The translations under genes were made by a program, and so were the position numbers. A stretch of DNA of 64,000 bases. Origin: an uncultured Muribaculaceae bacterium. GTDB lineage: Bacteria; Bacteroidota; Bacteroidia; Bacteroidales; Muribaculaceae. Location of the stretch: assembly GCA_958439725.1 (NCBI GenBank), contig CAUBWJ010000010.1, forward strand, positions 1 through 64,000, in the 5' to 3' direction. This document shows positions 16,827 to 25,728 of the stretch, in pieces; position 1 is the first letter of the stretch; every line of letters begins with the position of its first letter. The notes beneath the pieces are model-generated. The model did no database searches and was not told where the DNA came from. It saw only the letters and a list, made by a program, of their open reading frames with translations.

Positions 16827-17774
16827 TTAGGGGTGGGGATGGTGGCGGAGGTTGTGGAAGAGGGCGGGGGCGTGGGGGATGAGAGCGGAGGGGGTGAGGG
16901 GACGGGAGGGGGAGTCGGTGAGGCCGGCCATGGCTGCGAGGCGGCCTATTACCTCTGAAGGGGTGGAGGTGAGGCGGAGGTGGGCCATGCTCATGGCGTG
17001 GTCGCGTTTGGAGAGGCGGATGCCAGCTTCGTTGCAAATCAGCGGGAGATGGGCGAATTCGGGAGGAGTGTGGCCTAAAAGTCTGTAAAGCAATAGCTGT
17101 CGGGGGGTGGAAAGAAGAAGGTCGTCGCCGCGCACCACTTCCGTGACGCCCATCAGGGCATCGTCGACAACCACCGCGAGTTGATAGGCCCAGGCGCCGT
17201 CGGCGCGGCGGAGCACGAAGTCGCCGCAGTCGGTACTCAGGTTTGAGCTTATGGGGCCGCACAACCGGTCGGTGAACTCGATGGTTTCATCGGGCACCCA
17301 GAGACGCTCGGAATGAGGGCGGTCGGTGACTACGGGGGGAAAGGGCGGAGCGGGAGCCGGTCGGCATGTGCCGGGATAGATGATGTTGCCGTCGGAGAGA
17401 TGGGGCGCGTTCGAGGCCATGATGTCGGCGCGCGTGCAGAAGCAGGGATAAACCATGCCGGCGGAGCGCAGCTCCCCGAGGGCGGCGGCGTAGAGATGGC
17501 CGCGACGGCTCTGGCTATAGGGCCCGGAGGGGCCGACGTCGTCGAGACCGCCTTCGTCCCAGTCGAGACCGAGCCAGCGGAGATCGTCTTCTATCGCTTC
17601 GGCGTGCTCGCGGCGGGAGCGCTGCGGGTCAAGGTCTTCGATACGCAGAATCCATCGTCCACCGGCACTGCGGACCGATAGCCACGACATGAGGGCCGTG
17701 AAGAGGTTGCCCAGATGCATGCGTCCGGATGGAGAAGGTGCGAAGCGCCCCACTACTGTAGGTTTCTGTGTCAT
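16827..17774 (-). CDS. gluQ: Glutamyl-Q tRNA(Asp) synthetase
   Basis: Truncated glutamyl-tRNA synthetase paralogue that activates glutamate and attaches it to queuosine at the wobble position of tRNA-Asp. The class I motifs are present: APSPSGRMHLGN (residues 13-24, HIGH-like) and RLSKRD near residue 252 (KMSKS-like). A zinc-site segment YPCFCTRADI is near residue 105. The length of 315 without the anticodon-binding domain separates it from GltX. Its start overlaps the xerD stop by 4 bases. The C-terminus is rich in histidine and proline. Confidence 0.9.
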   Translation of the reverse strand: MTQKPTVVGRFAPSPSGRMHLGNLFTALMSWLSVRSAGGRWILRIEDLDPQRSRREHAEAIEDDLRWLGLDWDEGGLDDVGPSGPYSQSRRGHLYAAALGELRSAGMVYPCFCTRADIMASNAPHLSDGNIIYPGTCRPAPAPPFPPVVTDRPHSERLWVPDETIEFTDRLCGPISSNLSTDCGDFVLRRADGAWAYQLAVVVDDALMGVTEVVRGDDLLLSTPRQLLLYRLLGHTPPEFAHLPLICNEAGIRLSKRDHAMSMAHLRLTSTPSEVIGRLAAMAGLTDSPSRPLTPSALIPHAPALFHNLRHHPHP

Positions 17775-18697
17775 AGGTCGGCGAGAGCGGCAGGATTGTT
17801 TCGGGGATGGCAGGAAAGGATTTCGCTGCGCAGCCTTGAGGAGTCGATGTGTATGTAGATTTCTGTGGTGGCTATGCTTTCGTGGCCGAGCATCTGCTGG
17901 ATGGCCCGCAGATTCGCGCCCCCTTCAAGCAGGTGGGTTGCAAAGGAATGGCGCAGAGTGTGGGGCGAGACCTCGCGTCTGATTCCCGCGAGATCGGCGA
18001 GGCGTTTCACTATGTAGAAAATCATCACGCGGGTGAGTCGGCGTCCGCGGCGCGAGATAAAAAGCATGTTTTCCTCGCCGGGCTTCACGTCGATGGCGGC
18101 GCGCTCCACGAGCCAGCGGCGAATCTCGGCGGCGGCCACGGGCGAGAGGGGCACAAGGCGTTCCTTCGAGCCTTTGCCTCGCACCACCACGTATTCCTCG
18201 TCGAGATACACGCGGCTGATTTCAAGGTTTATAAGCTCGCTGACGCGGAGGCCGCACCCATAAAGCGTTTCCATGATGGCGTGGTTGCGCACGGCCTCGG
18301 GTGATGCGGGGTCGATGGCTGAAATCATGGCGTCGATTTCTTCGACGCTCAGAACCTCCGGAAGGTGTCGGCCCGGTTTGGGATTTTCCAGAAGTATGGC
18401 AGGATTGGAATCGAGGTATCCTTCCATTTTCAGGAATCGGAAGAATGATTTCACTCCCGAGATTATGCGGGAGCGCGAGCGGGGAGAGATACCGAGGTCG
18501 AAAAGGTCGGCGGCGAAGGCCTGGAGGTGGGAGAGGGTGACATCGTTGAGCGAGACGCCTTCTTCGGTCAGATAGGCGATGAGTTTGGCGACGTCGGCCA
18601 GATAGGCGGTGCGGGTGTTGTCGGAGAGGCCGCGTTCGAGCACAAGAAAGGCCTCGAATCCGGCAATGGCTTTTTCGGTGTCGTCAATCTTTCTCAT
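17771..18697 (-). CDS. xerD: Site-specific tyrosine recombinase XerD
   Basis: A 308-residue recombinase expected to resolve chromosome dimers at dif with XerC. The N-terminal SAM-like core-binding domain spans residues 1-100 and the catalytic domain 110-300. All catalytic residues are visible: R151 (GCGLRVSEL), K175, H246 and R249 (HTLRHSF), H272 (GHESIATTE) and the nucleophile Y281. The frame is open to 19093, but that extension lies over the neighbouring gene and has no Xer similarity; the start at 18697 (MRKIDDTEK) gives the standard length. A dif site was not seen nearby. Confidence 0.93.
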   Translation of the reverse strand: MRKIDDTEKAIAGFEAFLVLERGLSDNTRTAYLADVAKLIAYLTEEGVSLNDVTLSHLQAFAADLFDLGISPRSRSRIISGVKSFFRFLKMEGYLDSNPAILLENPKPGRHLPEVLSVEEIDAMISAIDPASPEAVRNHAIMETLYGCGLRVSELINLEISRVYLDEEYVVVRGKGSKERLVPLSPVAAAEIRRWLVERAAIDVKPGEENMLFISRRGRRLTRVMIFYIVKRLADLAGIRREVSPHTLRHSFATHLLEGGANLRAIQQMLGHESIATTEIYIHIDSSRLRSEILSCHPRNNPAALADL

Positions 18698-18711
18698 GGC
18701 GGGGAAGGAGG

Positions 18712-19215
18712 TCAGTCGGTGAGTTCGAATGTCTGGCGCGGCAGATGGGGCAGCCCTACGTAGACGGAGCCGGAGGAGCCTTTGAACGACATGCCGAAGG
18801 CCGGGGCACAGTGGGCCACCGGGTCGGAATAAGGAAGCGTGGAAAATATTATTGTGCCCGGTTCCGGAGCGCCGCGGAATGTTCCGGTGCAGATCATGAA
18901 CGGGGCATTTCCGGTGACGATTGTTGCCGAGGGCATGGCTGCTTCCAGTGCGGCGAGCATTGCGGGAGAGAGGGTGGTGCCGGGCATGAGGCCGATGACA
19001 GGGGGACGGAAGCGGAGAACGACGCGGAAGAGGAGCCGGGACGTGGCCGCATCGCGGCGCGAAGCGGCGAGTGAGGCAATCCGGGCGTAGCAATAGTATG
19101 CGCAGGGCTGCGCGAGCACCTCCCGGATGAAGTCGAAGGCAAACGGTGAGTGGACGCCGAAGCCCCGCGAGCGGAGGCGGCGCGAGAGGGGATGCTTAGC
19201 CCACTGTAGGTTCAT
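18712..19215 (-). CDS. Reduced SAM-methyltransferase-like protein
   Basis: A protein of about 167 residues that begins MNLQWAKHPLSRRLRSRGFG followed by VHSPFAFDFIREVL. That opening is typical of Bacteroidota proteins classed as SAM-dependent methyltransferases with an 'RGFGVHSPFAF' start. No glycine-rich SAM-binding motif is visible and the protein is short, so it may have lost catalysis. The start at 19215 overlaps the yfhO-like gene by 20 bases, and xerD follows 14 bases after the stop, so it is co-transcribed. The function is unknown. Confidence 0.6.
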   Translation of the reverse strand: MNLQWAKHPLSRRLRSRGFGVHSPFAFDFIREVLAQPCAYYCYARIASLAASRRDAATSRLLFRVVLRFRPPVIGLMPGTTLSPAMLAALEAAMPSATIVTGNAPFMICTGTFRGAPEPGTIIFSTLPYSDPVAHCAPAFGMSFKGSSGSVYVGLPHLPRQTFELTD

Positions 19216-21781
19216 GCGCGGGAACGGTTTCGGCTTTCCGACGGCCGATGATATATAGCGCAAGGGCTGCGGCGAGAGCTATATAGATGATAATCACCGC
19301 TATGGTGGCGGCTGTGTCGGTGGCGTGGAGCGAGGCGGGGTCGAAGCGCATCTCCACTGTGTGGCTGCCGGCAGGGAGCCTGATGGCACGCAGCAGATAG
19401 TTTACGCGGCCTATATCCACGGGCTGACCGTCGATGGTGGCAGTCCATCCCCAGGGGAAGAACACCTCGGAGAACACTGCCACGCCTCCGCGGGCGCTCT
19501 CGGCGTGGTAGGTGAGGCGGTTGGGAGCGTAGGTGGTGAGGCGTATGGTGTCGGCGGCGGCGCGCGGTGCGGAGGTGCCGAGAATGTCGCTGAAACGGCG
19601 GTCGGCCACGGCTGTGCGCGCGGGATTGATGACGTCGAGAGCGGCCATTTCGGCATCGGCGCCGTCAACGTAGGCCACGGAGTCGACAAACCAGGCGTTG
19701 CCGAGGGCTTCTTCGTTCTGAAGCGGGGTACCAGTATAGTCAACTATATAGCGGGCATTGAGCATGTTGACGGCATTCCAGTCGCCTGCCGAGGGATTTC
19801 CGGAGAGGAAGGGCTGGAAGTGACGGTCGATAAGATCCTGATAGCGGGTGAGCTTGGCGGCGTGGTAGCCTCCGATGGTCTTGTGGCGGTAGGACGGGCC
19901 GGGCTGCCAGAACTGGGGCATGTTGAGCACGCGGTAGCTCGTGACGGTGTCGGCGAGGATTGTGCGGTCAGCATCGGTGAGCGGGAACGGGTCGCCGCGG
20001 CTGAGGCGCTTGGGCACGAAGCTTTCCGTGTCGAGATAGCGCTTGTTGACAAAGAAAAGGTCGCCGCACACGAGCGCTCCGGCTATCACGGCAGCGAGGC
20101 CGAGGGAGAGTTTGCCGTAAAGGTAGAGCAGGAGGATGCCGAACCCCGCGCCGGCTATCATAAAGCTGCGCATGGCGTCGGCGCTCACCATGGAATAGCG
20201 GAGATTCTCAATGGCTCCGAATATGTGGGGATTGTTGAGGGAGAATGCCTGAAGGGTGGCCGCGTCGGCGCCCTGGGCGGTGAGCTGCCGGGCGATCATG
20301 GCGTCGGTCTGACGGTCGGTGTCGGTCACCGCGGAGCCGAAGACGGAGGGCGCGATTATGGCAAGAAGGCAGATTCCCAGCGCAATGCCGAAGCCCCAGG
20401 CTATGCCGCGGCGGTTGCGCGCAAGCGACTCGGCGGGAGTGCCTGTGAAAATCTGCTGCAGCGCCATGGCCGCGAGCAGGGGCATGGTGAATTCGGCTAT
20501 CACCAGAATGCTCTCTACGGTTCGGAACTTATTGTACATCGGCATGTAGTCAATCATGATGTCGGTGAGCCACATGCAGTTGCGCCCGAGGGCAAGGAGG
20601 ATGGAGAACACCGTGAGAATCACGAGCGCCCACTTGAGCGGGCCGCGCACCATGAAGCATCCGGCGAGGAACAGCGCGAAAATCAGCGCGCCGATATAGA
20701 CGGGGCCGTTGGTTGGCTCAGGCTCGCCGAAATACTGGCCTACGTAGCCCAGGTAATAGGCTTCGTCGGGGGAAATAGTGCCGTTTTTAACCATCTCCTT
20801 GGCTTCGTCGAGGTCGGCGAGAGTGAGCATCTTGTTGGAGCCTTTCTCGGGTTTGACAGTAGCGCCGCCCTTGATGTCGGGGATGAGGAGGGTGAAGGTC
20901 TCGGCACCGCCGTAGCTGTACTGGGTAATGTAGTCGCGGTCGAGGCCTGCCTCGGAGCCTGCCGAGGCATCTGTGCGGGTCAGCTCGGAATGGCCTCCGC
21001 GCATGGTCTCCTTGGAGTATTCGTAGGTGTAGTAGAGGCTCGGGAGATTGGCCGTCACGGCAGCCACGCCGGCAAGGGCGAGGGAGCCTGTGGCTATGAG
21101 CCAGCGGCGCATCTCACGCGCTCTGACGGCCTTGATCAGGGCCACGATGACGAAGGCGAGGATGACGAACAGGAAGTAGTAGGACATCTGCACGTGGTTG
21201 CTTGCAATCTGCATCATGGCGAAGAGGGCGGCAATTGCCGCTCCGGCAAGATAACGGCCGCGGTAGCAGAGGATTATACCGGCTATTGTGGGCGGGATAT
21301 AGGCGAGGGTGACGAACTTCCAGATGTGTCCGGCACCGATCAGAATCACGAAATAGGATGAGAATCCGTAGGCAATGGCTCCGATGAGGGCCACATACCA
21401 CCGCATGCGCATGGTCATGAGCAGGATGAAGAAACCGAGCATCATCATCATCACGAGGTTGGCGGGAGCCGGAAGGCCGAAGCCCATCACGGTGTTGATC
21501 CAGCGGAAGAGCGCCCCGGAGGGGTAGGAGGGAGAAATCTGGAAGGTGGGCATGCCGGAGAATACAGAATTGGTCCAGCGGGAGGTCTCGCCCGTGGCTT
21601 CGTGGAAGGCCTTGACTTCCTGGCCTATGGCTATGCCCTGCTGGGTGTCGTACTGCTGGAGGACGTTGCCCTGGGCGGCGTCGGGATAGAAGTAGACGAA
21701 GGCTATTATGGCCATGAGGACCAGCGATATGAGAGTGCCGAGGAATGTGCGGCTGCGGAGGACTTGCTTTGTGCGGTTCAT
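19196..21781 (-). CDS. YfhO-family multi-spanning membrane protein
   Basis: An 861-residue inner-membrane protein with about twelve or more hydrophobic helices, starting MNRTKQVLRSRTFLGTLISL. A large soluble loop covers about residues 200-330 and a C-terminal beta-rich domain precedes the last helix (ATIAVIIIYIALAAALALYI). It has the layout of the GT-C-like YfhO family, which in Gram-positives helps glycosylate lipoteichoic acid. In Bacteroidota the substrate is unknown, and a role in surface glycan assembly is an inference. It heads the operon with the methyltransferase-like gene, xerD and gluQ. Confidence 0.85.
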   Translation of the reverse strand: MNRTKQVLRSRTFLGTLISLVLMAIIAFVYFYPDAAQGNVLQQYDTQQGIAIGQEVKAFHEATGETSRWTNSVFSGMPTFQISPSYPSGALFRWINTVMGFGLPAPANLVMMMMLGFFILLMTMRMRWYVALIGAIAYGFSSYFVILIGAGHIWKFVTLAYIPPTIAGIILCYRGRYLAGAAIAALFAMMQIASNHVQMSYYFLFVILAFVIVALIKAVRAREMRRWLIATGSLALAGVAAVTANLPSLYYTYEYSKETMRGGHSELTRTDASAGSEAGLDRDYITQYSYGGAETFTLLIPDIKGGATVKPEKGSNKMLTLADLDEAKEMVKNGTISPDEAYYLGYVGQYFGEPEPTNGPVYIGALIFALFLAGCFMVRGPLKWALVILTVFSILLALGRNCMWLTDIMIDYMPMYNKFRTVESILVIAEFTMPLLAAMALQQIFTGTPAESLARNRRGIAWGFGIALGICLLAIIAPSVFGSAVTDTDRQTDAMIARQLTAQGADAATLQAFSLNNPHIFGAIENLRYSMVSADAMRSFMIAGAGFGILLLYLYGKLSLGLAAVIAGALVCGDLFFVNKRYLDTESFVPKRLSRGDPFPLTDADRTILADTVTSYRVLNMPQFWQPGPSYRHKTIGGYHAAKLTRYQDLIDRHFQPFLSGNPSAGDWNAVNMLNARYIVDYTGTPLQNEEALGNAWFVDSVAYVDGADAEMAALDVINPARTAVADRRFSDILGTSAPRAAADTIRLTTYAPNRLTYHAESARGGVAVFSEVFFPWGWTATIDGQPVDIGRVNYLLRAIRLPAGSHTVEMRFDPASLHATDTAATIAVIIIYIALAAALALYIIGRRKAETVPAHEPTVG

Positions 21782-21861
21782 TGCGTATTTTGGATTTTGG
21801 GCCTAAAGTTACGAAAAATATTCTGTGGGGTAGCTAAGTTAGCTGATTTAGCTTAAATAGG

Positions 21862-21901
21862 AAGGCGTTGCGCCAAATATCGGAATTTGACGCAACGCCT
21901 T
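21862..21901 (-). terminator. Hairpin downstream of the Tricorn-type protease
   Basis: An 11-bp perfect stem (AAGGCGTTGCG / CGCAACGCCTT) with further pairing inside, 31 bases past the protease stop on the minus strand. The T-run after it is weak. Confidence 0.55.
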
Positions 21902-21931
21902 GGATGGGATTCGAATTCTAATGTTTAACCG

Positions 21932-24900
21932 TCAGAGGCCGAGGGATTTGAATGTACGGGGAGCGGGGACGGGGGGAAGGGGTTTGCGGTCCTTGAGCTG
22001 GTCGAGGGCAACCTGGATGGCTTTGTCGAGCTGCTGGTCGGTGCCGGCTTCTTCTTTCACGGGGTCGTTGTCGATTAGAATGTCGGGGTCAACGCCGTGG
22101 TTTTCAACAATCCACTGGCCGGTGGCCGCGTCGTAGTTGGTGAAGAAGGGCACGCGCACGTCGGTTCCGTCCATGTAGGGGAGCGAGCCGCTGATGCCGA
22201 TGATACCGCCCCAGGTGCGGGTGCCCACAACGGTGCCGAGCTTGTTGGCCTTGAAGCTCCAGGGGAAGAGGTCGCCGTCGCTGGCTGAATATTTGTTGAT
22301 CAGGAGCACTTTCGGGCCGGTATGGGAGCCGTCGGGGACTGTGCCGGTGAGGTTGGAGCCGCGGCGCATTGTCATGCGGTAGGGGCGGCGCATCAGTCGC
22401 TCGATGATCATGGGGCTCACGTTGCCGCCGCCGTTGGCGCGGTCGTCGATGATGAGGGCTTCTTTGTCGAGCTGCGGATAGAAATAGCGTGCGAACTCGT
22501 TGAGGCCTTCGGGACCCATGTCGGGGATGTAGATGTAGCCCACGCGGCCGCCGGAGGCCTTGTCGACGCGGTCGATGTTGCGGCGCACCCACTGGAGGTG
22601 GCGCAGAGGATATTCATTGTCAAGGGGTTTGACAACGATCTTGCGGGCTGCTTTGGCGGAGCCGGCGGGAGCGATGGTAAGCTCGGTGAGCACGCTGGCT
22701 TTTCCGGCGAGGAGCGTCTGGATGTTGGCAACGGTGTCGGTTGCGATGCCGTCGATGGCGGTGATGACGTCGCCGGCCTTAACGCCTGTGCCGGGCTGGG
22801 CAAGCGGGGAAACGAGTTCCTTGGAGTAGGGAGCGCCCTCGAGGATGGCGTCGATGCGGTAGCCGCCTTTCACACGGCTGATGTCGGCACCGAGCAGACC
22901 CATGGAGACGCGGGGAGCTTCGGGTTTCTCGCCGGGATTTACGTAGGCGTGGCCGCAGGCAAGCTCGGATATCATCTCGCCGATGAGGTAGTTGAGGTCG
23001 AGGCGTGTCTTTACCCAGGGAAGCAGGGCGGCATATTTGTCGTGGATGGCTTTCCAATCTACGCCGTGCATATTTTCAAGATAGAAGCCGTCGCGGTAGG
23101 CGCGCCAGGTCTCGTTGAAAATCTGCGCCCACTCGGCGGGATAGTCGATGACGGCAACCATGTCGGAGAGGTCGACGGGTTTGTCGAGCTTCACTTTCGA
23201 TGCCGAGAGGGGACCGGTGTATATTTTTTCACCTATTATATATAAGGCGTGTTTCCCGTCGGCAGCCGGAATCATCATGGCGTCGGCCACGGCGTTGTCC
23301 TCGGCCTTGGCAAGGTCGAAGGCGCGGGTGGAACGGCGGGAGGAGTACCACACGTTTTTGCCGTCGGAGTAGACGGGACGATAGTAGCCTGCCTGGAGTG
23401 GAAGCTTGACTATGCGGCCGGGAAGGCCTTCGGGGTCGATGGTGACGGCCGTAGCATCCGACTTGTCGGACTTGTCGGACTTGTCGGATTTTGTGGCGAG
23501 TTTTTCGTCTTCGGGGAGGAGGGGAGAGGGGGTGTCGGCGGTGAGCATGGCCATGTAGATGCCGCCCATGTTGTTGTAGACGTGGTTCCACTCAAGCTGT
23601 CCGTAGGTGGGGTTGAAGTCGCGCTCGGAGGTGAAGATGAGGTAGCGGCCGTCGGAGGAGAATATCGGGGAGGATGAATCATACCATTTTTCTGTCACGG
23701 GATACTCTTTGCCGTCGGCGAGGGAGCGCACGTAGATCACGCCCATCTGGTTGGCGCCGGAGCGGGAATAGGCTATCCAGCGGCTGTCGGGTGATACGGC
23801 TATGCCGCGCATCTCGTGCTCGGGATTGGTGAAGAGCACGGTTTTTGCGCCTGATGCGGGATCAACGCTCACCACGCGGTTCTTACGGTCGGTGTAGATG
23901 ATGCGGCGTGCGTCAGGCGTCCACTGGAGGGCGCGAATGTAGGTGTCGTTGCCTTTGGTAAGCTGGCGTGGCGAGGAGCCGTCGGCGTCCTTGAGCCAGA
24001 TTTCGGTCTCGCCGGTGGCGTCGGAGATGTAGGCTATCGACTTGCCGTCGGGGCTCCACACGGCAGCGCGGTCGTGCGCGCCGGGAGTGCGGGTGATGTT
24101 GCGCGTCACGCCTTTGCCGGCTGCGGGAACGTCGAACACTTCGCCGCGGGCCGTCACGGCCATGCGCTCGGCTGCGGGCGAGGGGCTGGCGTTGGTTATG
24201 CGGTCGGCCACGGACTGCTGCTGCGGACGGGCGTAGACGTTGTCGGCGGCAAGGGTGATGTCGATTTTGCGCGACTGTCGTGTGGTGGGGTCGAAGGCGT
24301 AGATGTAGCCGCCTTTCTCAAACACGATGGTGCGGCCGTCGGACGAGGGGAACTTGATGTCGAAGTCGGTGAAGTCGGTCACCTTCTCGGTTTTGCCGGT
24401 GAGGGTGTTGTAGGCGAAGAGGTTCATGGTCATGTCGCGGTCGGAGATGAAGAAAATCTCGTCGCCGATCCACATCGGGGCGATGTCCTGCGCCGGGTTG
24501 GAGGTGATGTTGGTCACGGTGCCTTTTGCGGGGTCGTAGATCCAGATGTCGTCGGCCATTCCGCCGCGGTAGTATTTCCAGGTGCGGAATTCGCGCATCA
24601 CGCGGTTGTAGGCCATGCGCTTCCCGTCGGGCGAGAAGGAGCAGAAGCCGCCTTCAGGCAGGGGAATGCGGGTGGGCATCGAGCCGTCGGTGGGAGCTTT
24701 CCAGAGCTGGCCGTCGAATCCGTCGCCTATGCGGTTGCGGTAGACAACCGTGCCGTCGGGCGCCCAGCCCATGGTGATGTTGTTGGGACCCATGCGGTCG
24801 CCCAGGTCGTCGCGCGAATTAGTAGAGGTGTAGGTGATGCGGCGCGGTTCGCCTCCGCGGGCGTCCATCAGATATACTTCGGTGTTGCCGTCGTATTGTC

Positions 24901-25159
24901 CGGTGAAGGCTATCTGGCGCCCGTCGGGCGAGAAGCGGGGAAAAATCTCGTTGCCGACGTGGGAGGTGAGGCGGCGTGCCTCGCCGCCTGCAAGCGGGGC
25001 GGTGTAGAGGTCGCCGGCGTAGCTGAACACCACGTCGCGGCCGTTGGTGGCCGGGAAGCGGAGCAGTCTTGCCTCGGGACCCGTGGTGGCAGCCGGAGCG
25101 GCTGCGGCCTGGGTTGCGGCTGCGGCAAGCAGCGCAAGAAGGGTGATTTGCTTTTTCAT
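21932..25159 (-). CDS. Tricorn-type protease (S41 family with beta-propeller and PDZ)
   Basis: An exported protease of 1075 residues with a signal peptide (MKKQITLLALLAAAATQAAA). Residues of about 30 to 600 are WD40-like/PD40 propeller repeats (FSPDGRQIAF, WAPDGTVVY, WSPDGKSIAYIS, WTPDARRIIYT and so on). A C-terminal block follows, with a Tricorn C1-like domain, a PDZ domain (about 760-850) and an S41 catalytic domain. The likely nucleophile serine is in NKYSASDGDLFPW near residue 960. The family degrades peptides to short oligopeptides. An odd feature is the hydrophilic repeat DKSDKSDKSDKSD between the two propeller halves, encoded by 9-bp tandem repeats (about 23458-23493). Confidence 0.92.
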   Translation of the reverse strand: MKKQITLLALLAAAATQAAAAPAATTGPEARLLRFPATNGRDVVFSYAGDLYTAPLAGGEARRLTSHVGNEIFPRFSPDGRQIAFTGQYDGNTEVYLMDARGGEPRRITYTSTNSRDDLGDRMGPNNITMGWAPDGTVVYRNRIGDGFDGQLWKAPTDGSMPTRIPLPEGGFCSFSPDGKRMAYNRVMREFRTWKYYRGGMADDIWIYDPAKGTVTNITSNPAQDIAPMWIGDEIFFISDRDMTMNLFAYNTLTGKTEKVTDFTDFDIKFPSSDGRTIVFEKGGYIYAFDPTTRQSRKIDITLAADNVYARPQQQSVADRITNASPSPAAERMAVTARGEVFDVPAAGKGVTRNITRTPGAHDRAAVWSPDGKSIAYISDATGETEIWLKDADGSSPRQLTKGNDTYIRALQWTPDARRIIYTDRKNRVVSVDPASGAKTVLFTNPEHEMRGIAVSPDSRWIAYSRSGANQMGVIYVRSLADGKEYPVTEKWYDSSSPIFSSDGRYLIFTSERDFNPTYGQLEWNHVYNNMGGIYMAMLTADTPSPLLPEDEKLATKSDKSDKSDKSDATAVTIDPEGLPGRIVKLPLQAGYYRPVYSDGKNVWYSSRRSTRAFDLAKAEDNAVADAMMIPAADGKHALYIIGEKIYTGPLSASKVKLDKPVDLSDMVAVIDYPAEWAQIFNETWRAYRDGFYLENMHGVDWKAIHDKYAALLPWVKTRLDLNYLIGEMISELACGHAYVNPGEKPEAPRVSMGLLGADISRVKGGYRIDAILEGAPYSKELVSPLAQPGTGVKAGDVITAIDGIATDTVANIQTLLAGKASVLTELTIAPAGSAKAARKIVVKPLDNEYPLRHLQWVRRNIDRVDKASGGRVGYIYIPDMGPEGLNEFARYFYPQLDKEALIIDDRANGGGNVSPMIIERLMRRPYRMTMRRGSNLTGTVPDGSHTGPKVLLINKYSASDGDLFPWSFKANKLGTVVGTRTWGGIIGISGSLPYMDGTDVRVPFFTNYDAATGQWIVENHGVDPDILIDNDPVKEEAGTDQQLDKAIQVALDQLKDRKPLPPVPAPRTFKSLGL
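23458..23493 (-). repeat. In-frame 9-bp tandem repeat inside the Tricorn-type protease
   Basis: About four units of TCCGACAAG (minus strand) encode Asp-Lys-Ser repeats in a linker. A change in copy number would change the linker length but not the frame. Confidence 0.7.
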
Positions 25160-25326
25160 AAGCTGTGGAATGATTGGTTAAAATATGTTGTGCCACGGCA
25201 AATATACATAATTTTTCTGAGGAGACCCCATGCCGACGCGGATTGCGAGGCACGCATGCTCCGCAACTTGCATCTTTGTTTTAGTAGCTTGTCTCTTTAT
25301 TTTATATGGAGGCTTCCTTTTCTCCG

Positions 25327-25375
25327 GCTCCGCAGGGAGGTTGCAAAGAAATCGCGCCTCCGGCGCTCCGTGGGG
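25327..25375. repeat. Solo copy of repeat module A
   Basis: Contains GGTTGCAAAGAAATCGCGCC flanked by CTCCGCAGGGAG and CCTCCGGCGCTCCG, matching the module A consensus seen at 43.1 kb, but without a clear B module beside it. Confidence 0.5.
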
Positions 25376-25535
25376 AGAAACGGCGGGAAGTTGAGCGCCC
25401 CGGAGGCGAAGCGCCGACCATAGGAGTCGGGTTGTAAAAATGGGTTTAGGTATGTTAAATAAGCCTTTTAGGGGTTGAATGGATACTAAACGGGTAAGGA
25501 AATGCGTTTTGTCATAGAAAAAAACAACTGTTTTG

Positions 25536-25567
25536 TTGGAATTGTCGATGTTTTTATTGTAAATTTG
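25536..25567 (+). promoter_or_regulatory. Promoter of the SusC/SusD operon
   Basis: TTGG (25536-25539), a 20-base spacer and TAAATTTG (25560-25567), close to the Bacteroidota consensus. It implies a 5' leader of about 155 bases before the SusC ATG. No regulator gene (ECF sigma/anti-sigma, hybrid two-component system or SusR) lies next to the operon. Confidence 0.6.
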
Positions 25568-25728
25568 CAAGTGGAAGTCTACGAGCGTATGCCCGTTTCT
25601 TCCCGATGCCATGGAATCAAAACCAATGCAAATTGAAAGAGACCATACAGGAAAAATATCCAATACCAATCGAAATATAAATATTTTAGATACACATTTT
25701 TATTAATCAATCTTTTTTTAACCAATCT

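Larger units (their letters stand above)
25160..25728. other. Intergenic region between the protease and the SusC gene
   Basis: About 570 bases with no recognisable gene. A minus-strand -7 candidate TATATTTG (25199-25206) may serve the protease. A copy of repeat module A lies at 25327-25375, and the SusC promoter is at 25536-25567. A leader of about 155 bases without obvious hairpins then leads to the SusC start. Confidence 0.5.

Noticed and set aside
18698..19093. N-terminal extension of xerD
   Set aside because: It would run over the methyltransferase-like gene and add sequence without Xer similarity. The start at 18697 gives the normal length.
19325..21361. Long plus-strand open frame of 678 codons
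   Set aside because: It is antisense to the yfhO-like membrane protein gene, has no recognisable domain and is Gly/His/Val-rich as shadow frames tend to be.
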